Source of the DNA: Zanthoxylum bungeanum
Lineage: Eukaryota > Streptophyta > Magnoliopsida > Sapindales > Rutaceae
DNA: 64,000 nucleotides
Assembly: GCA_019454045.1 (NCBI GenBank)
Contig: SKCR01017975.1
Coordinates: 144,355-208,354, forward strand
Direction: 5' to 3'
Within the stretch, counting starts at the first letter, position 1; every line of letters starts with the position of its first letter. Positions 22,364 through 32,334 of this stretch are shown here, one piece after another. The translations under genes were made by a program, and so were the position numbers. The notes below the pieces were generated by a model. The model made no database searches. It saw only the letters and a list, made by a program, of their open reading frames with translations, and was not told where the DNA came from.

Positions 22364-22622
22364 ACGTCAATCAAGCCGTTACTTTTCTTGTAATATTATA
22401 TCTCTTTGTCTTTTCTTAATAATTGTGATTTATTTTGTTGTTTTCTTTTAATTTTCTCCGACATGATCCATACCTTTTTGACTATCACGATATTAATTCG
22501 CTACTAATCGTCCTCTGGAAGATACTTGTGCTATTTTTACTCATCCTTTTCAGGTACTATAAATTCAGCCCGTCATTGCACTTTTGAAGGCATCCAGAGT
22601 TGAGAAAGAAATACATATAAAA
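22364..22622 (+). other. Spacer between the two accessory ORFs with splice-acceptor-like tract
   Basis: No gene is seen. A T-rich tract ends in TTTTCAG at 22553, followed by GTACTATAAATTC. With the similar tract at 21798 this could let each accessory ORF be made from its own spliced RNA; that is inference. The LOG frame stays open upstream to an ATG at 22584. Confidence 0.35.
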
Positions 22623-23123
22623 ATGGAAGCCACTTCAAGAAGACGAGTTGAAAACATCTGTGTATTTTGTGGTAGTAGTGTTGGAACTAAACCACAATAC
22701 GTAGAAGCAGCACAAGAATTAGGTCGAGTCTTAGTTGCAAGGAATATGCACTTAATATATGGCGGAGGAAATCTTGGACTAATGGGGATCGTTTCAAAGG
22801 CTGTACAGGAAGGAGGCAGTCATGTTTTGGGAATCATCCCAACACCCTTGGCAGAGGCAAATCTTATTGGATCATCAAACGGAGAGGAACTGATCGTGCC
22901 AGGTATGTCTGAACGACTGGTAGAAATGATTAACCGTGCTGATGCTTTTATTGCTTTGCCAGGTGGCTTGGGCACATTGGAGGAAATTTTTATAGTATTA
23001 TCTTCGGCGAACCTGAACATACACCAGAAACCAATTGGACTGCTCAACGTTGATGGATTTTATGATTTTCTTTGTGTGTTTCTTGATGATGCTCGGAGAA
23101 ATGGGTTCGTGTCAAAACCTTAA
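22623..23123 (+). CDS. LOG-like: LOG-like cytokinin riboside 5'-monophosphate phosphoribohydrolase, captured copy
   Basis: LOG enzymes cleave cytokinin nucleotides to free active cytokinin plus ribose 5-phosphate in the cytosol. The protein starts RRVENICVFCGSSVGTKP, has the nucleotide-fold segment YGGGNLGLMGIVSKAV, keeps the catalytic Arg in MSERL and the signature PGGLGTLEE with its Glu, then IHQKPIGLLNVDGFYDF. The family's usual MHERK reads MSERL here. The ORF is 166 residues from this ATG (179 from 22584) and ends early by a stop at 23121; family members have about 210-220. Plant LOG genes have several introns, but none interrupts this ORF, which suggests capture through RNA. It lies inside an Athila-like retroelement. 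Confidence 0.9.
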   Translation: MEATSRRRVENICVFCGSSVGTKPQYVEAAQELGRVLVARNMHLIYGGGNLGLMGIVSKAVQEGGSHVLGIIPTPLAEANLIGSSNGEELIVPGMSERLVEMINRADAFIALPGGLGTLEEIFIVLSSANLNIHQKPIGLLNVDGFYDFLCVFLDDARRNGFVSKP

Positions 23124-23278
23124 AAGAACTCCTCTTTACTACTGCCAGAACTGCTCCGGATCTAATAGACCAACTCATAACCTATGAACCACAAGTTGGC
23201 CCCATCCTTTCAAAGATAAATTGGTCCGAGGACGATCGTGGTAAGAGGCGTCGTGTTAATCTGGATCTTAACCTTTAA
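23120..23278 (+). pseudogene. Frameshifted C-terminal end of the LOG-like gene
   Basis: In the -1 frame the sequence continues as LKELLFTTARTAPDLIDQLI and then TYEPQVGPILSKINWSEDD, which fits the LOG C-terminal helix region and the late SKxxW motif, ending at TAA 23276-23278. The last residues are NLDLNL, which also fits an LxLxL pattern but is too short to call a repression motif. The break looks like a one-base deletion near 23118-23123; no standard slippery heptamer is seen. Confidence 0.75.
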
Positions 23279-24446
23279 TTTCCTGTAGATTTCAGCTAAC
23301 CAGGTACGACCTTCTTAACTCTTCTTCAACTGTTTAAGACATTGGGGGACAATGTCTCATTTAGGTTTGGGGGAGGGAATTAGTTGATCAGTACCTAATT
23401 TTTAGTTTGTGTGTTATTTTTAATTTTTGTCCAAAATTTTTCGAAAAATACAAAAAAAAATTTGAAAAATTTTCAAAAATTACAAAAAATATTTTGTGTT
23501 TTTGTATTTTTATTTTGACTAAAAAGGTGAAATTGGTAAGAGATAGCTGAGTAAGGAGTTTCCACTCCTGAGACGTATCTCAAACCTATTTCGAAACAAG
23601 TTAATTTCTGTTTATTTCATTTTGAATTATTTAATTTGTGAATTCTCCTTAAAACGGACTAAAATGGATCTTCATATGTTCAGTTAGCAGATATTATCAA
23701 CATATAAAGTAACATACGGACATGAGTTAAATTGAAAAGTTTGTAATATTCAGTGCTCTAGTTTAATTGGAGGAAGCATCTCAAAAAGCAATGGAGTAAA
23801 AAATAAAAAATAAAAAATAAAAACTTCTGAGATCCGAGTTATTAAGTCTGTAAGGGTGTTTTAACACCTAGTGTCCTAAAACCAACTGGTTTGGGAGTCA
23901 CTGGCCCAAAGCTTGTTACATGGATCGAAGATGCTGCAAAAAATATATATATCTGAAGTCTGAGTAATTAAGTCCGTAGGGGTGTCTTAACACCTGGTAC
24001 GCTAAAGCCAACTGGTTTGGGAGTCACCGACCCAGCACTCGCTACATAGAAGGAAGGTATTGTATATAAATAAAAAAAAAATCAGAAAAATGAGAATTTA
24101 CTTATTCGGTAATTTAGAAGGAAAGAAAACAATTAGTAACTTGAAGTAGAAGTTTCACCTGATTAGTCACTAACTTCTTTATTCTCTTTTCTCTTGTCTT
24201 TTTGTTTTTGTGTGCATTAGTTTTATTATCTTTTTACTTTTGTAAAACGTTTGTGGGTATCGTTGCTATAAGCCCTCACGAGACTATAACTCGTCCACTA
24301 GGGACACCTAGGGGTTTAAAGGCTTGTTGCATATGCTAAATGCAACCGTGATCCCTACGGAAGTGGCTTAGTTTAATTTTAATTGTTTCTTGTATTTTAT
24401 TTTGTTTTTTTACTCGAGGACTAGCAAAATGTTAGGTTTGGGGGTG
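23279..24446 (+). other. Athila-like 3' noncoding region and polypurine tract
   Basis: GGTTTGGGGGAGGG at about 23365 looks like an internal purine tract. Two copies of a ~105-bp unit occur at about 23825-23930 and 23955-24050, each with TAACACCTRGT and AACTGGTTTGGGAGTCAC. The end GGTTTGGGGGTG (24435-24446) directly before the 3' LTR is the likely plus-strand primer. I see no gene. Confidence 0.6.
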
Positions 24447-26551
24447 TGATGAGCGGAAAATATATCAATATTTACCGCCCCTTTAACTTAATATTTTGTT
24501 TAGTTTCTCGGGTTTGATGAACGTTTTGATGTGTTTTAGTTTATTTTGCAGATAAAATAATATCGGGTCTCAATGAAATTATTTAGGATGAAATATGGGT
24601 CAAATAAGGGCAATTATTGGACTTGATATATTAATTTTGGAGATTGGAAACTTGAAAGGGCGTTTTGACGAAGTGCAGTTTTGGGAATTCCAGTTTTGCG
24701 CATCTGTCGTAATTTGGGCATAACATTTTACTCAGATATTAGATTGAGCTGATTCAAGTGCCAGATTAAAGAAGACTCAAAGATCTACAACTTTGAAAGA
24801 TAAAATATTTTCGAATTCTGAAGATATCATGACCAACATTGAAGAACCATCCAAAAGTGTGTGATGTGTAATTATTAAAGTCATTATCAATCATTTTCAA
24901 AGCAAAATATAAATTAATAAATAATTAATAAAAATTATCAAATCAACACCAAACAAGATAAGCAATTAGTGGAGCAATTATGGATTTGGTGGAGTAATTA
25001 GTGGGGAAATTAATAATGGATTTGGTGGAGAATTTGATGGATGATTTGATATAGGCAAAATTTTGCCTATAAATACCAAGTCATTTCATTTGTAAAATTC
25101 ATACTTTCTTCTTTGAAATCCTAATGAATAAATAAGAAGATTGTATCTTGTTTGTTTATTTACAGCTTTCAGTAGTTAATTTCCGCGTTTGCACTTTCTT
25201 TTCTTTACTTTTCAGTTTTTACTTTCCGCAATTTACTTTTACGCACAAACCTTTTATTTCTTTACTTTTGCAGTTTTTATTTTTCAAGCAATGAGGAGGT
25301 AACTCCCCTTTGCTGGGGTAAAAGGTAAAGCTTTTATTATTGCTATCTAGATTAATCTCCCTTAAATATAAAATATAAACTATTTAAAATCTGACTTAAT
25401 GAGGATACCGCTATATTGGCCGGTTGGAAATTAATTATAAATTGGTTTTAACCTGACTAAGTATGGATACCGCCTGGTTGGTCGGTTGGTAATTAATTAT
25501 TAATTTGACTTAATCAGGATACCGCCTATATGGCTGGCTGGTAATTATCATGCAAAGTTAATATATTATATTAAGGGAGATATCTAAAATAGTAGTAATA
25601 AAAGTTGATCCTCTAACCCCAGCATTTTCTTTTATTGTACTTTTACTTTATTTAATTTCAGTAATTTACTTTTCAGTAATTTACTTTTCAGTAATTTACT
25701 TTTATTTTTTTTTACTTTTTACTTTTTTTTACTTTTCAGCAATTTACTTTTCAGTATTTAATTTTCAGAATTTACTTTATGTCTTTTATTTTATTTAAAT
25801 TTTTACTACCCGTAAATATGTGTCGTAACTAAGCCAGTTATCTGGGGTTGTGATGAAATCCAATATCAGCGGTTTATAAGGGGTTAAATTATAGTTTGGG
25901 TAATATAAAAGTTTATTTATTGAGTCTTAATCTTAATGCTTTTTATTAACTGGCCATTAATAAAATTGAACTGGTAAACTTAAAATGAACTAGACATAGG
26001 GATTTTAAGTTTAAGACCTTAGACTCAATAGCCCACGATCTTCCTTGAGGATAGATAACCCTTTAATAGATTTCCTTACAGGATAGGAATATACCTGTCG
26101 GGCGGGGGTAGCCATAATTGGAACTTAAACTTAATGAATCCAGATAATTTGGTTGACATAGACATATGGTTCAATTGGATTATACTGGGTATTTGTGTCT
26201 GACCATCGACAGAGGCTTACACATAATTTAGTGTTCCAGGTTAATAAATCAATATATTACCCAACTTTAAGATAACCACTTCATCTTTAAAATGATATTA
26301 AAAGAAATCACAACCTTAGATAGTTTTTAATATTGAATTTTCTTAAAACCTATTTTTGACAATTTTATTTACTTGCTTTTAAATTTAGAATCGTCACCAT
26401 TTCAAATCAATCAATCAACCTGTTAGATACTAGTAATCATTTGACCTCATAAAATTAATAGATTAGATATTAAGTCCTCGTAGGATCGATATTTTTATAC
26501 TACTTGAATGATACGTGCGCTTGCGTTATACGTGTGTGTTTACGCCGGTCA
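24447..26551 (+). repeat. Athila-like 3' LTR (2105 bp)
   Basis: It starts TGATGAGCGG and ends CCGGTCA before the GTTAC duplication. It is longer than the 5' LTR by the ~447 bp described there. TTTTTAC-rich low complexity at about 25660-25780. Confidence 0.95.
25051..25080 (+). promoter_or_regulatory. Putative core promoter in Athila-like 3' LTR
   Basis: A perfect 20-bp palindrome, ATAGGCAAAATTTTGCCTAT (25051-25070), overlaps TATAAATA (25068-25075). Together they look like a plant TATA promoter. The segment is absent from the 5' LTR, so the 5' LTR probably cannot drive full-length RNA from this site. Confidence 0.5.
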
Positions 26552-26610
26552 GTTACCGAAAGCACAAATCACAATCACTACAAGACATTATTTCGGGGCC
26601 AATTTTCTAT

Positions 26611-26627
26611 CCCCAGTGGAGTCGCCA
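26611..26627 (-). other. Primer-binding site of the Tat-like element
   Basis: On the minus strand this reads TGGCGACTCCACTGGGG, like the tRNA-Arg-type primer site used by many Tat/Ogre elements. It sits between the LTR on its right and the leader on its left, which fixes the element's orientation. Confidence 0.7.
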
Positions 26628-27776
26628 GACTACAGGACACAGAAATCAGTGACATTGTCCGGGCTCGCGGTCCAGTTGGGAGTATGGAATAGCCCGCGGG
26701 GGAACTAACCGGAGAAATAAAAATGGAGTCGCCACCCGGTGTGAACCGGGAAAATGATTTAAGGTCGCACTCACCCCTCGCAAGGGAAGACCTCAAACCA
26801 TTGGGTTCAGAATGGTCCCTTACTTATACCACTTGTAATGAAAGGATTTATGCAATAGTACAACCAAATCTCATGCAACATATGTTTCCAGATAATTTAA
26901 GCAACATGCAAGTTTGCACACCTATAATCATAAATGAAAGAAATGAAGGCAATATACATAATTCATGAACGTATTAAGCATCAAAGTGCAATAATGTAAC
27001 TAATAACAACTGTAAAGGCATTGATAATAAAAGCGAGTACACAATCTCATGAGCATATCGAATAAATGCGGAAAATATAAATAAACAATAACGGTAAAGG
27101 CATAAATATTGAAGAGAGCTAACTAAACATATGATGGGGAAGGGAATGACTAAGGGAACAAACATGCATGAAACATGATGAAGGAATCTGTCCAGTGTGT
27201 GCATGTTCATGTAGCGTTCATAAACGCGTTCGAACGATAAACGAAATGCAAGCGTTCGTGTAGCCTTTGATAACGCGTTCGAACGATAAACAGAATGTCT
27301 GCGTTCCTATAGCGTTTGATAACGCTTTCGAACGGTATGAGACCTGATGCATGATACGATAAAATACATGCGCGTTCGAGTAGCGTTCGTAAACGCGTTC
27401 GAACGGTAAACAGAATGCAAGCGTTCGAGTAGCATTCTGAGGCACGTTCGAACAGAAATAAGACAGAATGCATACGTTCATGTAGCGTTCGTAAATGCGT
27501 TCGAATGGAATGAGGCAGGATGCATACGTTCGTGTAGCGTTTGGAAACTCATTCGAACGAGATTACCAAAATGGCATCTAAAATGACACAAACACATATA
27601 TGGATAAACAAATACACAATATAGGACCTCGTGTGCCCGATGGAACACATTTCACATTCAATCGGGTGCACCTCGTCTGGCGCGGCAAAACATCATGGAA
27701 AAGGTAACCTTTAGGCATTTCCCTCGAATAGAGGACCTTTAATCCACCATATTAGCCCATGCTTATAAAAATGTAA
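26628..27776 (-). repeat. 5' LTR of the Tat-like element, partial
   Basis: The LTR starts next to the primer site and runs right until copia-B interrupts it at 27777. The remaining LTR is not found on the far side of copia-B. It holds GGAGTCGCCACC at about 26725 and a tandem array at 27190-27560. The short ORFs here are not genes. Confidence 0.6.
27190..27560 (-). repeat. ~50-bp tandem repeat with CGTTCGAACG palindromes
   Basis: About seven diverged units alternate GTAGCGTTYRTAAACGCGTTCG-like segments (units of 48-70 bp). Most contain the 10-bp palindrome CGTTCGAACG or a close variant. Lies in the U3-like part of the Tat-like LTR. Confidence 0.75.
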
Positions 27777-29757
27777 TGTTGGAGTTTTACGGTCCCAAGG
27801 ATCGAAGAACAAGCAAGAAAGATGTATGAATACATCGAAGAAAGTTATGGAATACTTACATCGAGCGGTTGAGCGATGCGATGAAGAACAAAACTTCAAG
27901 CTTTTACTCCTAGAGTGCTCGGCAATCCACTGTATTTTACTCCTCCAAGAATCAGAAATCATTAACTTTGGAGCTCCAAGCTTTATGTTGATTCCTTGCT
28001 CACGTGTGCGGTTCCCTATCACCTTATCGTGACCCTTTTATGTGCTAGCACTTGGTGATTTTGCCACAAAATCACCATGGCTTCTCCTCTTTATTCTCGG
28101 CATTTCTGGACAGAAAACAGAAGAGAAACAGCCCTTGTGGGCGTGAGAGAGGAAGAAGAGAGAAGGAGAGAGAGATGGAATAAAATGTGTATTAGATAAT
28201 TGTTTTCCAAAAACAATTAAATATATACCAATTATTTGATTTTCAAAAAGTCAAACAAGTACAAGCTTTAAAAGCTTATCCATCTACCACCATCAATCAA
28301 TCAAGTGACAACTTGTCACATCACTCAAAGTGACATGTGATTTGATGCTTGATGTGACTAATGATTTGACGCTTGTTGTGACTTGCGTGCCACACTCGAA
28401 TTCAAAATGCGAGTGGACTCGCAAACACTCTAGGGCTCAGATTCACTAATTCCAAATTAACGAATTTTCCATTGCGACGCAATTAAATGATTATGTCTAG
28501 CGAAATCACTATTCATATTGCAAACGAATTAATTCTAAATTAACTCATTCGCCCGAATTAAAATCTAATTTTAATTCCGCGTCGAAATCAAATTTCGTAT
28601 AATATATCGAATATATTATTTTATCGATTAATTCCAAATTAATCGTTTTCTCTCTTTTATTAATATTTTATCCCAGATAAAATATCTCCGTAATTAATCC
28701 CAGATTAATAAAGTGAGAGTCATACGTCATCGGTGAATCTTCGGGAAGCGACCCATGAGATCCCCAGATATGTTTGCAGTAAATTCGGTCGTCGGACTAT
28801 CCGAACACGTAAGTACCTAGTATTATGTTTGTACCGATTTACAAGACAAGGTTGGCTTCTAGCAAAGCGCCATGCCTACCCAATTCTCCAGAAATATCCT
28901 TACAGGAATATGTGATCTATATCAGGTGTAGTATACGTAGTATTGCGTATTTCGATCCAGTATCGGATGATCACATGTAAGGCCTGGGGCTGGTACAGTG
29001 TCTGCCCCGTACGAAGCATATATCGGATCAGTAGCAACTAGTCTCTTTATTATCGGATAATCATGACCAAGTCATATTATCCCGATGGTTGCAACCCTTA
29101 GAGAACAAGTTCTGTATCCCTGCGCGATCATCATCTCCATATGACTGAAGTGATACTTCCATCTTGACATCACACCTAACACACTACGATTCACAATATA
29201 CCCAGCAGAGGCGTACACAGAACCTGTTAAAGCCCTGGACGACCTAAAACCAAAGCATATTGATTGTCGCAAGTATTAGTGGTGCAAGTCTCAGGTTAAG
29301 ACCAAATACACCTACCTTGATTTCGGACTTCCATAGACACATAGTCATACTACTAATGGAATTCCGATGGGTCTATCCAGAGCGAAGCTGTTTCTCGTAC
29401 CATCGGTAAACACAACCTCCTATTACACTTGCATGAGTATCATATACCCAAATATATGAGAACTATGACGTTATGCCCTCACAACGCGCACAAGTGTAAT
29501 ACTAGTCTTTTACGCATTATCGATGTCCTATTTCGATAATACTCTGACTAGGGATATTTAATGATTAATCCTTCGTGGATTGATACTCTCTCATATCATC
29601 TCAATCCAGGAACTAATCATAAGGACCTCCTATCATTTATATATCTTGGTGATATAATCACAAATGATAAGAGAGTAATATCCTTTGTCACATAGTTAAT
29701 TTGTACAACACCATGATCTGTACAAATAGTGACGCTATGGGTCATAACTATCCAACA
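27777..29757 (-). repeat. Copia-B 3' LTR (1.98 kb)
   Basis: On the minus strand it starts TGTTGGATAGTTATGACCC and ends CCAACA. It has the family TATA motif near 29640 and the triloop hairpin array at about 28440-28720. There is no primer site to its left, as expected of a 3' LTR. Confidence 0.9.
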
Positions 29758-32334
29758 ATCTCTTACTTGGCCTATAGCCATTCACTCGAGTGTCCTACAC
29801 CCGATCTATGTACGGTTCGCTCAAATTACTGAGAAAAGACTTTCGTCAGCGGATTTACATGATTATCATCTGATGCGATTTATTCGATCATCACATCGCC
29901 ACGATGTATGATCCGAAAGAATTAGATGAATATCGAAGTATATATCTGGATCGTTGATGAGACCATTAAATCTTTAGCCTGTGCTGTAGCCTAGCTCAGC
30001 TGCTAACAGAATTATATCTAATCTAATTAGATTTATTATTGACCCAAATATATTCTATTGATGCCTCAACTGCAGCAATAACCCGCATTTGTTGTTTATT
30101 CGGTAACAATATTTTACTTGGAAGATTTCCAGCTCACTATTCCGTTATTCAAACTTTATAGTACCTTTATGCGACTTATAGTCGTCTTATCGGTTTAGAA
30201 AACTTGCTACAGTGAACCCAGTCACTTCAAGTTCTCCTTCTCCATAGTTTAAGACAACATCCTTAGATCTCTAAGATACTAAAAGATGTTCTTAACATCA
30301 ATCCAGTGACTATCACTTGGATTGGCCCAATTGTGAATCCATATGCTCAAAGCGTATGAGTCACCAGGTCACGTACATTTATTTCAATGTACGAGTTCTC
30401 GGAGAATATTAACAACTTTAAATCTATCCCCGTAGATCTTAATTCCTATAATAAAGGTTGTTTCTCCCAATAATTCTACGGAGAATTTTTACGAAAGCCA
30501 AGCTTTCACTGATTGTATTATGGGAATATCATTTCCAAGAAATGATATATATTATCATTATTTAGGACTTTCAATGCCAGTGCGCTCCTACTAACCTCCT
30601 TATATACACAAGAATCATTTTCGTTTTGAATCAAATCATATACCATTATGATTACATCAATGCTTGCTTCAACCCATTCATGGATCGAATAACCTGCAAA
30701 CCTTATTTGCTAGTTTTGATACGACAAAACTGACAGGATATTGTAAACATCCTCCAAAAGTTTTCCATTAAGGAAAGCGGTTTTGGCATTACAGCTGCCA
30801 TATTTCATGAATGAAACATGCAGCATCAGCAAGCATTATCGAAATGGATTTACCATGGCAACATGTAAAAGGTTTCGTCGTAATCTACACAATGTTGATA
30901 ACGATACATTTTCGCTACAAGCCTAGCTTAGTACGTTGGTATGTTGCCTTCCATGTATGTCTTCCTTGAAGACTAATATAGTACCAATAGGCACAATGCC
31001 TTGCGGTACAACAACTAGTGTCTAAACATAGTTGGTATACATGGAATCCATTTCAGATATCATGGCACTTTGCCATAATAGGAAGTTGATACCTTGTATC
31101 ACTTCCTCATACGTAGTCAGTTTGTATTCCTCAATAAGATTGACATCTTTATGAGGTGAGATCAGAAACCCATACCCCAGGTTGGATTCGAAGATTATGG
31201 TATAGTTTCATCCTTGATGAACTATTCGTGTTCCATTAAGGACTCGGTGCCTGAAATAGTATTACTCCGATTTTCATCGAGTTTTACTTTCCTCCCACTT
31301 ACCACTGCATATCGGTATTCCTCTTAGGAAAACCGCATGGCGAGCAATAATTACATTGTTCTCTTGTGAGTTGTATAAGTACTATATTTTGGTTTCCCTA
31401 GGATAACCTACAATTAGACACTTATCCGATTTGGGTTGTAGTTTGGTATCATCCAAACATATGCCTAGCATACCCAAATCTTCAGGAATGAGAAAACCCG
31501 GTTTCTTTCCTGTTCATATCTAATATGAAGTCTGTCTAACAGATTTTTATGGAACCTTATTCAAAATAAGTTATGCACTGTTTATGCGTATCCGTTGAAG
31601 GAAATGGTAGCTCAGAGTGACTCAGGATTAACCTTATCATGTCTAACAAAATTCGGTTACTCTGTTCGGACACACCGTCAAAATGACGTGTTTCGGGAGG
31701 AGTCCTCATTGAAAGAATACTACTCTTTCAAGTATTTAAGAAACTTATTGCTTAAGTTTTTCATCATCGTCTAACCATGACGATTTAATACTTTAGCCGA
31801 TCTGTTTGTCTACTTCGTGTCGAAACTGTAAAAGTTTTTGATTTGTGTTTCAAAAGAGACACATAACCATAACGCGATGCCATATCCATAAAGGTCATGA
31901 AATATTCATATCCACCTCTAGCCTAGCTAGACATGGGCCCACTTTCTTCACTATGAACTAGGGCTAACAGATCGGTGGCATTTACACTTTTACCAAGTAA
32001 AGGTGTTTTAGGCACCTTGCCCAATAAACTAGATTCATAGACTTTATTTGAATAGAATCAAATTTGTCCTAGTATCCACTCTTCGAAAGTGTGGATATAC
32101 GAGTCTTGTTTTAAATTGTGTCCCAGACAACAATGCCACATTTAAGTTTCTACTGATTTAATCCGTTTGAGCTATTTGTTTGTCATGTTATATGTTTGAG
32201 ATTTTATTTATATTCAAAATATAAATACTGTTATTCACATCTAATGTGTTTATCTCAATATCATCTTTATATAATGAAACACTTTAGTGTTCTAGAATAT
32301 AAAGGTATACCCGCAATGGGTTAAACCCTGATAT
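29758..32334 (-). pseudogene. Copia-B pol remnant
   Basis: Read on the minus strand the nucleotide sequence follows pol of copia-A and E from the GAG-pre-integrase region (near 32100-32300) through integrase and RT to the end of RNase H (near 29760-29900). Stops and indels are everywhere and no open frame above about 60 codons remains. Confidence 0.85.

Larger units (their letters stand above)
17248..26551 (+). mobile_element. Athila-like gypsy element with accessory ORFs and no RT
   Basis: The element begins TGATGAGCGG and ends CCGGTCA, is flanked by the 5-bp duplication GTTAC (17243-17247 and 26552-26556), and has two LTRs that differ by a few percent where they align. Gag and protease are Athila-like. 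RT, RNase H and the integrase core are absent, and the post-protease sequence runs straight into an integrase C-terminal tail at about 21310. Two further plus-strand ORFs follow: a nucleic-acid-binding-protein-like ORF and a LOG-like enzyme. Movement would need enzymes from another element. It sits in the leader of the Tat-like gypsy element. Confidence 0.9.
8571..27776 (-). mobile_element. Tat-like Ty3/gypsy element, minus strand, interrupted by other elements
   Basis: Read on the minus strand the order is 5' LTR (26628-27776), tRNA-Arg-like primer site (26611-26627), leader, gag, protease, RT, RNase H, a second RNase H, integrase and a post-integrase repeat region. The second RNase H and the gag and protease style point to the Tat/Ogre lineage. 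Interruptions are the Athila-like element, an hAT-like element, copia-A on the left and copia-B on the right. Every domain has stops. The 3' LTR is not in the window and should lie to the left, beyond copia-A. Confidence 0.85.
27777..32334 (-). mobile_element. Copia-B: truncated copia element, minus strand
   Basis: Its 3' LTR is 27777-29757 and the polypurine tract lies just right of it (29758-29770, CCAAGTAAGAGAT on the minus strand). Pol remnants run rightwards to about 32334, where homology to copia-A (around 3900) stops. The 5' half is missing. It inserted into the LTR of the Tat-like element; bases to its left are TGTAA. Confidence 0.85.

Noticed and set aside
23100..23130. Programmed -1 frameshift in the LOG-like gene
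   Set aside because: No X-XXY-YYZ heptamer or downstream structure is evident; a one-base deletion is the simpler reading.
21815..23278. A complete plant virus integrated in the genome
   Set aside because: No replicase, movement or coat protein is seen nearby; only one ORF resembles a viral protein, and LTRs with a GTTAC duplication enclose the region.
23255..23278. EAR-type repression motif at the end of the LOG-like frame (NLDLNL)
   Set aside because: An LxLxL match of five residues is expected by chance, it lies after the frameshift, and LOG is an enzyme rather than a transcription regulator.
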